From: Paraphoma chrysanthemicola
Taxonomy: Eukaryota; Ascomycota; Dothideomycetes; Pleosporales; Phaeosphaeriaceae
Reading direction: 5' to 3'
NCBI GenBank assembly: GCA_020744225.1
Contig: JAGMWG010000016.1
Location: 434,001 to 498,000 of the forward strand
Length of the DNA: 64,000 nt
The notes under the pieces are model-generated. The model was not told where the DNA came from, did no database searches, and was given only the letters and a program-made list of their open reading frames with translations. Below, in pieces: positions 1 through 10,055 of the stretch. Each line of letters begins with the position of its first letter. Position 1 is the stretch's first letter. A program made the translations under genes and the position numbers.

Positions 1-1356
1 GTGGAATTGAGGAAGCATATTTGACTTCGCTGGCATGATGCTGAATCCAATAAAGACTTCTTTTCACGATGCGATAGAGATGTGCGGATAATGTGATGGG
101 AAGCGGTCGGCAAGTCTCTGATACGGCATGTGAAGATGGATGAATGGGAGGTACAGATGCCGCGTATCGATCAGGAGGTAAGAGAGACATCATTTGGAGC
201 TCCAAGCGAGCAAAGAATCCAATCAGGTTGGACAATCGCGCGTCAAGGTGGGGTGGCGGGTTCGTCTTCGTGGTGTCTGTACGAGTCCCTGGCATTACCA
301 CACAGCTTGCTGAAAGACAGGCTTGTATGAGTGAGAACCCTCCTTCCAAGTGCTGCACCGCGACGCCCAAGTTTCCCAGAAGGAGCTCGATCGTAATAAA
401 GATGGCACAAGCAGTGAGAATTTCCTCTCTCGCCGCAACAACGTCCATCTCATTCTCTTGCGCTGCAGCAACAAGCGAGTTGGTTTGCTTAACTGCAAGA
501 TTGTATTGACGCCATGTCTGACGACCATCGTTCCAGAGCGATATAGAGGAGGAATGATGCTGTTCATGAAGGCCAGACAATGCGGATACCGCATGCAGGA
601 TCGTTGGAGATTTCAGCGCCATGCGAAGCACATGTGAATGCCAAGCATGAACATGAAGTGGTCCTGCAACATTGATGGAAGATTGATGCAGGAAGTAATG
701 AAACGCACGGCCCATCGAATGTGGTATCGGTGAGTACGTGATGCTGGGCCAGGGCGAAGTGTTGACGCATTCGGGACTGGATGAGTCCGAAAGTGTCGAA
801 GGGGAAGGCGTGTGGCAGAGCTCCGCTCGCTCAACGGCCGAAGTCAAGTCCGAAGAAGCGATCTTACTGACTGCAGGCTTGTTTCGATAGACAAGTTCTG
901 CATCGAACTTTGTGGCAGGGGCCTGGTCCTGACGATCCGCGTGCTGCGGGTAGCCGTCGCATTTTCTGCCAGTTGAGACACAGTTCTTGCAGTCCGGTTT
1001 CTCCTCACCACACTTTACACGCCGTATTCTGGAATTGTGTCAGCCCATCATAGCTGTACTCCAGTATTTACTAGACTCACTTGCATGTCACGCATCCGGA
1101 TCTAGACTTCGGCGCCTTCCTCCGCTGTCTGCGTTTGCCTCGGACCAGATCATCTTGGCCAACATTCAGCTTTGTCGCGCGATCCTTCTCGCCTTCCATC
1201 TCGGGAATTGTACCATTTGGATTCTTGACGCACTTGCTTGAGTCGTGAATACCTTGATTGCAAGTTATACGTCGATGCCGTCCTGCTCGATTCGCGGAAC
1301 CTTCTGGGACTCACGTCATGTTCTGCGCTGCCCTCATTGGCTCCTTCGTTTGACAT
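1..1356 (-). CDS. Zn2Cys6 fungal transcription factor, 3' end beyond the left edge
   Basis: Likely sequence-specific nuclear regulator; the target is unknown. Three exons fit: 1356-1315, 1232-1081 and 1028-1, the last still open at the left edge. The binuclear zinc cluster spans the second intron: CVTCKIRRVKC, then a cysteine after six residues, CKNC, and a final cysteine, giving the CX2CX6CX6CX2CX6C spacing. A basic stretch (RGKRRQRRK) precedes it. Further on, FHYFLHQSS, LKSPTILHAVSALSGLHE and IELLLGNLGVAVQHLEGG match the Fungal_trans_2 (PF11951) type middle region. The ATG at 1356 sits in GCCACCATG. Intron 1 (GTGAGT donor, CAAG acceptor) is the least certain part; ATG 1199 is the alternative start. 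About 407 residues lie in the window. Family assignment is firm from the cysteines; the role is unknown. Confidence 0.85.
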
Positions 1357-1858
1357 GGTGGCTGTGCCCTGCTTATCCCAAGACGCCGACGAGTCGAAGT
1401 TAGGTACGCGACTCGTCTACGCTAGCTCGAAGTCGTAAGTGTGCATCGATCGCCTCGCTTAACTCGTATTTATGTATGGGAATGAGCATGGCGATGCTAA
1501 TGCTGATCTGCCTTTGGAACTGCTAGTCGAGATGAGTTGCCGGTATAACCCTACTCTGCCCTGCTCCTAATCTTGAGCATTTGAGCATAACATTCACTCA
1601 TATACTTGCTTGATGCTTGCTTGATGCCGAGATCATATTCATTGAAGCTCCTACAAATGCGGTCTGAAGAAGGGGTATATCGTGTGTGCAAGCATATACA
1701 AAGAAGAAAACCCATCAATCCTGGCCTATAGTCCATGCATCAATCCATTACCCATTGCACATGTCGAAATGTCCTGACTCAAAGATGTGTCTGTATAGCA
1801 TCGCATATGTTTTTGCACACCCAAAGGCGTTCACGAAATGCTCTCGCGTGCCCAGACT
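1357..1858. other. Intergenic, no gene seen
   Basis: This 500-bp stretch lies between two minus-strand genes, so it should hold the promoter of the Zn2Cys6 gene and the 3' UTR of the GH72 gene. The short ORFs here have no recognisable domain and no consistent splice sites. Confidence 0.6.
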
Positions 1859-3574
1859 CTATATCAGGAGCGCTGCAACCGGCAACGCGAGCCATGCCCA
1901 TGAGTGTTCACGTCTTGTAGCGGCGCCTTTCTTGCTCGCGGACGGTTGTGCTGGGGCTGCGGAGGACGAGCTCGGCTGTGTTGTAGTCTGGTTGCCAGGG
2001 CCATTAACCCCGTCATTAGCCAGCTTGTTGAGTTCAAGACCCTGCACAAGAACGCCGTTGCTGCCATACACCTCCTGCTTCGGCTTTGTAGTAGTGACGT
2101 CCTGTAGGCGCCCGTTCTTTGGATTCTGGATTCCGTTATCGATCAGAGCTTGACAGCCAGGGCAGACAGCCGGAATCGAGAAGTTTTTGCTAAAATTCTC
2201 CGCGGTGATGAGGCTGCTGGAGCATGCTGGCGGATCGATCTCAGTGCTTGCTGGATTTGTCGATTGCAGGAGATTATTGTCCAGCCGTTTGTACTGGCCC
2301 TGCAAGTTGTCGTAATCGACACGCAGTGTCACCGACCCATTTGCGTTGACAACAACCAGGCCATAGTCTTGCTCTTCCTGGGTATACTCGTATATCAAGC
2401 CGCCACTCAGAGCGGTCATCTGCTTCCCGTAAAGCGTCTGGACCTCAGTGAACACGCGCGGCTGCACCTTGTTACATCCGTATTCACTGTACTGCACAAA
2501 ATCAGTAAATGGCTGCAGTGGTGACCGGAAGCCTTCGTGAATTATTGTGTTCGCCAATCAACAGACACAAGAGTGCGCGAGGGCATCCAAGCTGGGGACA
2601 ACTTACAAAAACCGGGATAGCTGACTGATTGAACATGTTGACCAGGTCTACATAACCAGATGATTGGAAGGTAGCATCGGGACCACACCAGCTATAGGAG
2701 TTCAAGCCGAAGAAGTCCGAGGACGAGGCATCGTCATCATGGTTGCATTGCATGTAAGCCCAGGTATCCTCGAGGATTTCGCGGACGTCAGCAGCTGAGT
2801 AGCCAACTGGAATAGTCCGGCTGGCGTGCTTCTTGATGTAGTTCTTCAGATCTCGCTGAACAGCCTGTAGATGGTCAGCGCAGAGAAATGGTGAAGTCAC
2901 AATCCCAACTTACACGAATATACTGAGGATTGAACTCTGCCGTATTCAGGTCGTTCATGACCTCATTCGCAGAGAAGAAACCGAGCGTGTTTGGGAAGTT
3001 CTTGAAGTTCTCCACCACACCGAAGATGCGGGTAAGGTAATCCTTATGATAGCTCGTCCACGGCTCGGCGCGATTGATGCTCTCACCCTGGAAGGGTGAA
3101 TTAACGTCGAGAATCATGTAGATTCCAGCCGCATTGAAAATGGACGCGCAAGCAGAATGGTCGAGCGATGGATCGATGTTGTACACGCGGATGGTGTTGA
3201 CCTGAAAATGTCAGACGAAGGGTTCCGCGACACAGCTGCAGCGCAGCCACGTACACCAAGTCTCTGTATCAGTGCGGCGTCCCGCAAGCACACATCCGCA
3301 TCAGTGAGCACATCTTTGCCCTCCTGCGGCTTGTAGCCAGCCTGGCCACCGGGCTGATAATCGACACCAATGATCATCAATCGCTTGTTCGTGACCGTAT
3401 CCACGAAGTCCTGACCGCGAACCTCCACAGGGTGCACGGCCTGCGCAATGGTGGTTAGGAGCGCGACTAGTGCGAGCGAGCGAATAAGCTATTACAGGTC
3501 TGATTAGTTGTCATGCTTGCTGCAAATAGAGGGACGCACAACGCCAATGCGTGTCTCAAACGTACCGAAAGCAT
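1859..3574 (-). CDS. GH72 1,3-beta-glucanosyltransferase, GPI-anchored (Gas/Gel family)
   Basis: Cell-surface transglycosidase expected to cut and re-join beta-1,3-glucan chains during wall assembly. Five exons: 3574-3566, 3488-3255, 3201-2914, 2864-2607, 2491-1859, giving 473 residues. The first exon is only nine bases (MLS) and completes a signal peptide (SLALVALLTTIAQA). The acid/base glutamate lies in FFSANEVMND (about residue 161) and the nucleophile in YSEYGC (about 266), the spacing known for yeast Gas1. A Ser/Thr/Pro-rich stretch (TTTQPSSSSAAPAQPSAS) and a hydrophobic tail (WLALPVAALLI) indicate a GPI signal. I see a few cysteines after the catalytic domain but not a complete CBM43 (X8) module, so this looks like the short GH72- class. 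The next minus-strand gene upstream is Mtr3, and nothing suggests co-regulation. Confidence 0.93.
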
Positions 3575-4625
3575 TGTAGCGAACGACGAGCAGCAAGAAC
3601 CGTAAATCTTGAAACAAGCTCCCAAATATCGGGTCAAGTACCTGCTTATATTGTCGACAAAACAAGCCCGTATCGCGTTGATAATGCAGGATGCACTAAT
3701 CTAGCTGCAGGGAATTGGACGCGGGCTGGGTGGTTGGCTGCCGCGGAAGGGCGAGCCGAGCACGGCGTCAGCAAACGAGCGACAAGAATGAGCAAAAGAG
3801 GGAGCGCAAAAGAATGGCAGAAACAGTGGCGCGAGAAAAGGGGAGAGTTGTGCTCTGAAAAGATGTTATACGGCTCCGATCGTGGGACTTCGGCAGTGGC
3901 AGCTCTCACAAGCAGCAGTCGTGCGTGACGCCATTCCCGCGACGAACAGGGATAGCAGGAGCCAGTTCCAAGGGTGCATTTTTTGGTAACCATTGACGCC
4001 AATCATTGTGCCGAAAGCTCCGTTGCACATCTTGGCATGCAGGTGGAGCTTGTTGGAGGCTGGATATCTGCATGGGATTTGGGATTCCGAATGTAAATTT
4101 CCGACAAGCTGCTGAAGCCACCCAGCCTTGTAGCTGCGCTTGAGTTGACTTGCTTGACCCACACCAAGAACAATAGCAATGTATACGGGAGACAGACGCC
4201 TGAGGAACAGCGAGCTCATGTGGATTAGCTTATCTCGTCTAGGAAGACTACCGGCTACGCGGAAGCTAGTACATAATACTTTTGAGTTGGTCGTTGGACG
4301 GGAACTGAAAGGACAAGATCATGACAAAAACCTTGTGGCGCAATTCGCCCTCGCTTTCGATGTTCTACAAAAGACCTAAGCCGAATTCTGTCATACACAG
4401 GATGAAGGTTGACAAGAATGTCGTTGGCTTGGTACAGAACTGATCCGGCTCTTACAATTCTGGGTGCCGTGCTCTCGCGCACATGCTGGCCGTATCTCCA
4501 GTCAGCTTTCCAGAGAACCCGAACTAGTCGTGTGGGGTGGCCTCATGCCTACACTGCAATTGCCAAATCGGCGGCTCTACATGAGCCATAGGGGTGGTGT
4601 ATCTCTTGTTATCCCCCGAACAGCT
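3575..4625. other. Intergenic, no confident gene
   Basis: This kilobase holds the GH72 promoter side and the Mtr3 3' side. A 37-codon minus-strand ORF (3979-3866) begins with a signal-peptide-like MHPWNWLLLSLFVAGM followed by a CESCHC motif. It is too short to call a gene without transcript evidence. Confidence 0.5.
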
Positions 4626-5742
4626 TCATCCTGTCATGTCTACATCATCAACCTTCCTCTTGAGACCGCTCTCGCCTGCATCCAACTGCTCCTGGAACTT
4701 CGCCTGAAAAGCCTCGAGCAGCACTTCCTTTACGACCGCAAGGCTTCCCACGGCGGAATGGATAGCGCCTTCAATCAGCGCGTCTGGATCCTGTCCGCAG
4801 TCCCCCTTCATCCAGATCTCCGTGATCTCGTCTCTTGAGGCTAGGTATGCCACCGCGCAAGCTGCCACAATCTCCTTGTGCTCTGCTGGACACGGGTCCA
4901 GAACCCTCGCTATGCTGTTCTGAGCCTGCACATCCTGATCTTGTGTGATTGCCGCGACCCCGCCAGTCACCACATCCACGCAATCGATGCCCGCGTCCGT
5001 GATCGCTGCGCTGGCTACCGTGATACACCCTGCCAAGACGTTCAGCAGGCCCCAGCCGCTGCCAGTTGCATTCCCTTCACTACCAGAATCGCCCCACCAG
5101 CCATCCTCGTCGCCTTCTAGAATGGTAACCACAACTTCAACCCCGCTCTTCGGCCACCGTTCCCCTATGATTACTCCGCGTAAAGCGGTCTCGAGGTGTA
5201 CTCCTAGGTCTCTCTCTGTGGTATCTCGTATGTAGCCTCGTCGCTGGCGCGTTGCAAATGGCGCGAACTTGACAGTCGTTGTGAGCAGGAGGGATGGGCT
5301 GAAGGGTGCGCTGCGGGGCAGTGGCTTTGGTCCTTGCACGGAGGCGGTTATTTTGAGTGTGGAGGTCGGCGCAATGAGAGTCGAGGTTGTGGGCGGAGAG
5401 GAAGACGGTATCTCAAGGTATGCGGACCCAGAAGCTGAGGGTACAATGGAAGTCTGGAGGACTGAAGGGCTGTTAGCGCAATCCTGTTTGAGGTATTGCT
5501 ATGCAACCCAAAGCCACAAACTTCCGAAAGCCTCGGAAGCACTAATCATGTACGAGAAAACCAAAAAAGGTAGCCGTCCCACCCCGTACGAGTGACTTAC
5601 ATATCTTGCGAAGCTCGCTCGGCCCTCTGCTTCTGCTCGGCCTCAAAGTCTGAAGATACCCCGGCTCACGAATCGTTCGCGCGAACAGTGGCGCAGAGGT
5701 TCCGCCTGGTGGCGCGTTATTTCTTCTTCTGTCAGTATTCAT
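4626..5742 (-). CDS. MTR3: RNA exosome core subunit Mtr3 (RNase PH fold)
   Basis: Structural ring subunit of the exosome, in nucleus and cytoplasm, used in 3'-5' RNA processing and decay. Two exons, 5742-5601 and 5461-4626, give 325 residues. The intron (GTAAGT donor, CTTCAG acceptor) was fixed by the conserved join ELRKIFLQTSIVPSASGSAY; other acceptors break the frame. The RNase PH fold is clear from RQRRGYIRDTTERDLG and GLLNVLAGCITVASAAITDA. Eukaryotic exosome ring subunits lack phosphorolytic activity (known of the family), so a structural role is inferred. The C-terminus is Glu/Lys-rich. The protein is longer than yeast Mtr3 (250 residues), mainly through the N-terminus and loop insertions. 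Confidence 0.9.
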
Positions 5743-7784
5743 CGCATTGGTGTGGGATATGTGGAGGCATGGAGATTGCTATGAGCTCATGCCCTGCAAA
5801 AAATTGGGTGACTAAGCACGAACTCTTGGCGCGTTTTCTACATTTTCTTCGCGCAAGCTTGAGCTCCGACTCTTCAACCACAACTTTCGCGCAAGGTAAG
5901 TCTCCTCCACCATTCCTCCCACGCCCTCTCTCTTCATTGATGATACCCTTGAAAATGTTCCAGTGATCTCTTATGAGCTACGAACAACATGCACCACCCT
6001 CTGATCATTTTGCGACATTTTCGGAAGCACAGTTCTAGTCTTCGAACAATCGCTGACCTGTAACGCAGATGCGTTGAACCTCAGCCGCGTCGTGCCCCCG
6101 ATGGCCTCCAGTCGGACTGATCCAGCGATGAGACCATTCATCTGCCCCCTGCGGACTGGCCATAGACTTGGTTGATGACAGGACAGTCATTGTCAAGAAC
6201 AGACAACGCTGGCCTTGTGAACCTGCATAGTGCTGCAGTCGATGCTATACCTGACAATGTCCTTGGTGTGACTCTGGCCTCCTGCCAAGCTACTTATCGT
6301 AAGTGGCTCTTTCCTTCACTACTCCACTGCAATGATGAGCGTATTATTACAGTTCTGCTACTGAACTTCTTTGAAGACAACTCATACCAGCTTACCTTTT
6401 GTCTGATATTGCACCTCTTACTCCGATGTTCATTGATTCGTTGTCAAGAGGCGATGCTAATACATCGCTCAGATACTCTAGTGCAACCGGTCGCTCGTGA
6501 CTGCGTCTATAGGTAAGCGATCCTATTCCTACTTTTATCGCCAGGAGGAAAACTAGTCTATCCATTCAACGACATCTGCCGCCGGGTCACCCTCCCGCAC
6601 TCTACCAGTTTCGGCTGGGATGATGAGTTGTGGAGTTGTGCTGCAGGCATGTCTTGCGGTGCGTCATTGTGGTCTTCGTGCTGAGGTGCGTGTCAGTTCG
6701 TCTTGGACTGGCACGATCTGAGGCCGGCGGCGGGGCATGACTAAAAACGGCTTTCTGAGCTTGCAAAATCTTCTCGCAGTTTCTGTCTTATCCAGTGCGA
6801 TCGTTACTGACATGTCGATCAGATTTGCTAGTATGCATTGTGACCGCGGCTGTGTATGCTACTGGGGTTGTTGGAATTGACTGACGGTCGTGACGATCTG
6901 TGCTATCCTGATCCACCGCGTCCGTAAATTAGATAGCAATCAACGCTTGCTCAATATTTATTATTATCACGTGCTGAACCTTGCATTTCTTTTGACCCAG
7001 AACGACATTTCAATATCGCAGCCGCCATCAGTAAGCTGATAGCGATCCCTTTTGTGTGCTGGAGCGCTGGCTATATTTGGCCAGCGGCGACTGCACCTCG
7101 TGAGCAAAGCTTCAGATCATTCAAGCATCAATACGAGACATCCAATCGGCGCGTCTATCTCGGAAATGGGTAGTCCTGCTCATCATTGCTCTCGCTGGTT
7201 TCCTGAAACGGGACGTTGTTAGAGGCTTGGCGCTGTGTCGCCGCTCCGAAGATCTGGAAAGCTGTCCGCAGTGAGTTCTGACGTCTTTCCAGCATCCCAC
7301 CAACATCGCGTGTCTGTGTCGAGTCCCTTGATCGGCCTTGCCGTTGCGGAAGACGCCACAAGTGCTATCAACTCCCTATCTGGACGTCAACGGTGGCCTT
7401 AGCGAAATAAATCTCGAGCCAAGCCTCCTCACCAGGCCTGGAAAGACGCGCAACCCCTAACAGCGCCGGCTGAGCATCAATTCTCAACACAACATCACCA
7501 GCAACACAGCACAGAGCTCTCACGCTCGCCCGCACAGCCTGGGAGAAGTAGCAGCGCTGTTCAGGGTGTCGCGCTCCACCCACCGACTCGGTGATTTGGC
7601 GGGTCGACGGTGACCGGGGGTGTCCAAGGGATATCTCAATAGCGACCAAGACCATCTGGATGTTGCCCTTACATTCGAGTGAGAAAGGGAAGATGCATCG
7701 CCATGCCTTCTCTAATGGGGCATATCCCTCGCAGGGAGGGAGTACCTTTTCCATTCAACCACACAAGTACGTTCAGCAATCGCA
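5743..7784. other. 2-kb gene-poor region, possible spliced transcript
   Basis: No conserved protein can be read here. On the plus strand there are two good fungal introns, 5894-5963 (GTAAGT to TTCCAG) and 6300-6353 (GTAAGT to TTACAG). The reading frames around them are short and do not join into a family I recognise. A 128-codon minus-strand ORF (7754-7368) and a 68-codon one (7361-7155) also lie here without known motifs. The right end must contain the promoter of the plus-strand mannosyltransferase gene. Confidence 0.5.
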
Positions 7785-9317
7785 ATGTTCAGCGCAGCGC
7801 GTCCAGCGCACTCGCTCGTCTACTACCACGACTCCAAGAAGCACGATTCTAACTTCCGCTGCAACTGCAGATTCCAGCCACGATCACAGCCAGCGCTACG
7901 ACGGCGGAGACAATTAATTCAGCGCCTCCTTCTTGCAGGCTCCATCTTCTTCACCGCCCTCTTCTTCTTCTTCCCCGACCTGCGACCGAACCTGGGTTCC
8001 GGGCCCCTCAGCTACATCACCAGCGAGGACTCGCAGCTCGAAACGGTGCGCTACTATGATCTCAACAACGTGCAAGGGACAGCGCGGGGATGGGAGCGGG
8101 AAGAGAGGATACTGCTCTGCGCACCGCTGCGCGACGCCGCGCCGCATTTGAACATGTTCTTCAGCCACTTGAAGAACCTGACGTATCCGCACAATCTCAT
8201 CGACCTTGCTTTCCTCGTCGGGGACTCCAAGGACAATACCATCTCCCTTTTGACGGAGAAGCTGGAGGAACTACAGGCGAATCCTGACCCGAAGCAGACG
8301 TTTGGCGAAATTTCGATCATGGAGAAGGACTTTGGTCAGAAAGTCAATCAGGATGTTGAGAGTCGTCACGGTTTCGCGGCACAAGCTGGACGTCGCAAGT
8401 CTATGGCCCAGGCGCGCAATTGGCTGCTGAGCGCAGCATTGCGACCCACGCACAGCTGGGTCTATTGGAGGGACGTCGACGTGGAGACTGCGCCGTTCAC
8501 GATTCTGGAGGACCTTATGCGACATAACAAAGACGTCATTGTACCAAGTATGGCGAACACTATCGACCTGGAGACATCTCAACTAACATGACACAGATGT
8601 CTGGCGACCACTTCCCGACTGGCTTGGAGGAGAGCAGCCGTACGATCTGAACTCGTGGCAGGAATCGGAAACTGCCCTCGCGCTTGCAGACACCCTTGAT
8701 GAGGATGCTGTCATTGTCGAAGGTTATGCAGAGTATGCCACCTGGCGCCCACATTTGGCATACCTCCGCGACCCCTATGGCGACCCAGATATGGAAATGG
8801 AGATTGATGGTGTTGGGGGTGTCAGTATTTTGGCGAAAGCCAAGGTGTTCCGCTCTGGCGTACATTTCCCGGCATTCAGCTTCGAAAAGCATGCCGAGAC
8901 TGAGGGATTCGGCAAGGTACGTTAGTTGCGCGTATCGCATCGACTTACACTGACATTTTGCAGATGGCCAAGCGCATGAAGTTCTCCGTCGTCGGACTCC
9001 CGCATTACACGATTTGGCATTTATACGAACCTAGCGTCGATGATATCCGACACATGGAAGAGATGGAGAAGGAGCGGAAGGCTAAAGAAGCAGAGGAGGC
9101 TGCAAAGAAGGAACGTATGGACAAGATCCACGAATCCTTTGACTCGAAGAACAGCGACTGGGAGAAGGAGAAGGCTGCGGTGCAGGATCTTGTCCAGAAG
9201 GCAAAGAACGAAGAGAAGGAGCAAGCGCAAAAGGCTACAGATGAGAAGGAGAAAGATTCCACCAAGGGTGAAGCGAAGAAGGACGAGCCTAAAGCAGAGA
9301 AGGAAGGGAAGTCGTAG
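7785..9317 (+). CDS. Anp1/Mnn9/Van1-family alpha-1,6-mannosyltransferase (GT62)
   Basis: Golgi type-II membrane protein of the mannan polymerase complexes that extend N-glycan outer chains. Three exons (7785-8547, 8597-8916, 8964-9317) encode 478 residues. After a basic N-terminus comes one membrane anchor (LLLAGSIFFTALFFFF), then the Anp1 domain: ERILLCAPLRDAAPHL, LVGDSKDNT, the DXD-type metal site in WVYWRDVDVETAP, DVIVPNVWRPLPDW across intron 1, and GLPHYTIWHLYEPS. The last 95 residues or so are an extremely Lys/Glu/Ala-rich coiled-coil-like tail (EMEKERKAKEAEEAAKKE onward). Yeast has three paralogues (ANP1, MNN9, VAN1); I cannot tell which is closest, though the long charged tail argues against MNN9. 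Confidence 0.92.
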
Positions 9318-10055
9318 TCTCACTGCCCTCTCTGTCTACACTTGGGCAGCGGCGTGTTACCAACCAGCACGAAAAAGTGCGCAGCCACGCGCCAGCATGG
9401 AATCTGGCGACAGGCTTGGAAACTGGTGTCTTGAGCACAAGTATGATCTGGGCAACTTGTTAAGCGCCAGGAACGATTTGATTGAATCAGGGCTGTTACC
9501 CTCGCAAGCAGCACCGGCGATGATGGGCGTTGACAGATCTGGAGGACTGTATACATTAGACACTTGTAGCATCATGGGCGTTGACGAGCAATACGGCGCA
9601 TTTTCAAGCGCTTGTTGTGTAGCAATATGAGAGATACCAAAGCATTGGCACACTGCGAATATGTTGTTAGGGCACCGTAGGCGGACATTCCAGTTCCAAT
9701 TCCAGTTCTGACGTCTGCGCATGCACATTTGGCATCTCGGGACACCCTGGCCTCGGGGGTCCGACCACTTTAGCGGGAAAGCTATGGATGACCAAATGTG
9801 TGCATTTACGGTAGGAGTGCTGCCTGACCTGACAGTACCCACGACGTAACCTGGAAATCCTAAATCCAGTGCATCTTTGTTGCTTACCGTGTCCCAACAG
9901 CCAGGCAGTAGCTCGACGAGAATGCGCGGGCCATACGAAACACCTTGAGATGCTGTTATAGTTGCGCCGTCCCCACCCCAAAACCGACACGTTCGCCGCG
10001 CCCAACTTTACTTTTCCAGTCGCGTACGCAGCCCTGAACCCTCTCTGTCGCCAAC
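9318..10055. other. Intergenic, no gene seen
   Basis: The 740 bp between two plus-strand genes presumably hold the mannosyltransferase 3' UTR and the Arf-GEF promoter. ORFs on both strands overlap each other and show no domain. Confidence 0.6.

Noticed and set aside
3866..3979. Short secreted-peptide-like ORF (signal peptide plus CESCHC)
   Set aside because: Only 37 codons and no splice partner; the similarity to a small effector is superficial.
7155..7754. Two minus-strand ORFs (128 and 68 codons) divergent from the mannosyltransferase gene
   Set aside because: No domain or splice signal links them and they overlap the expected promoter; left as non-coding unless transcripts show otherwise.
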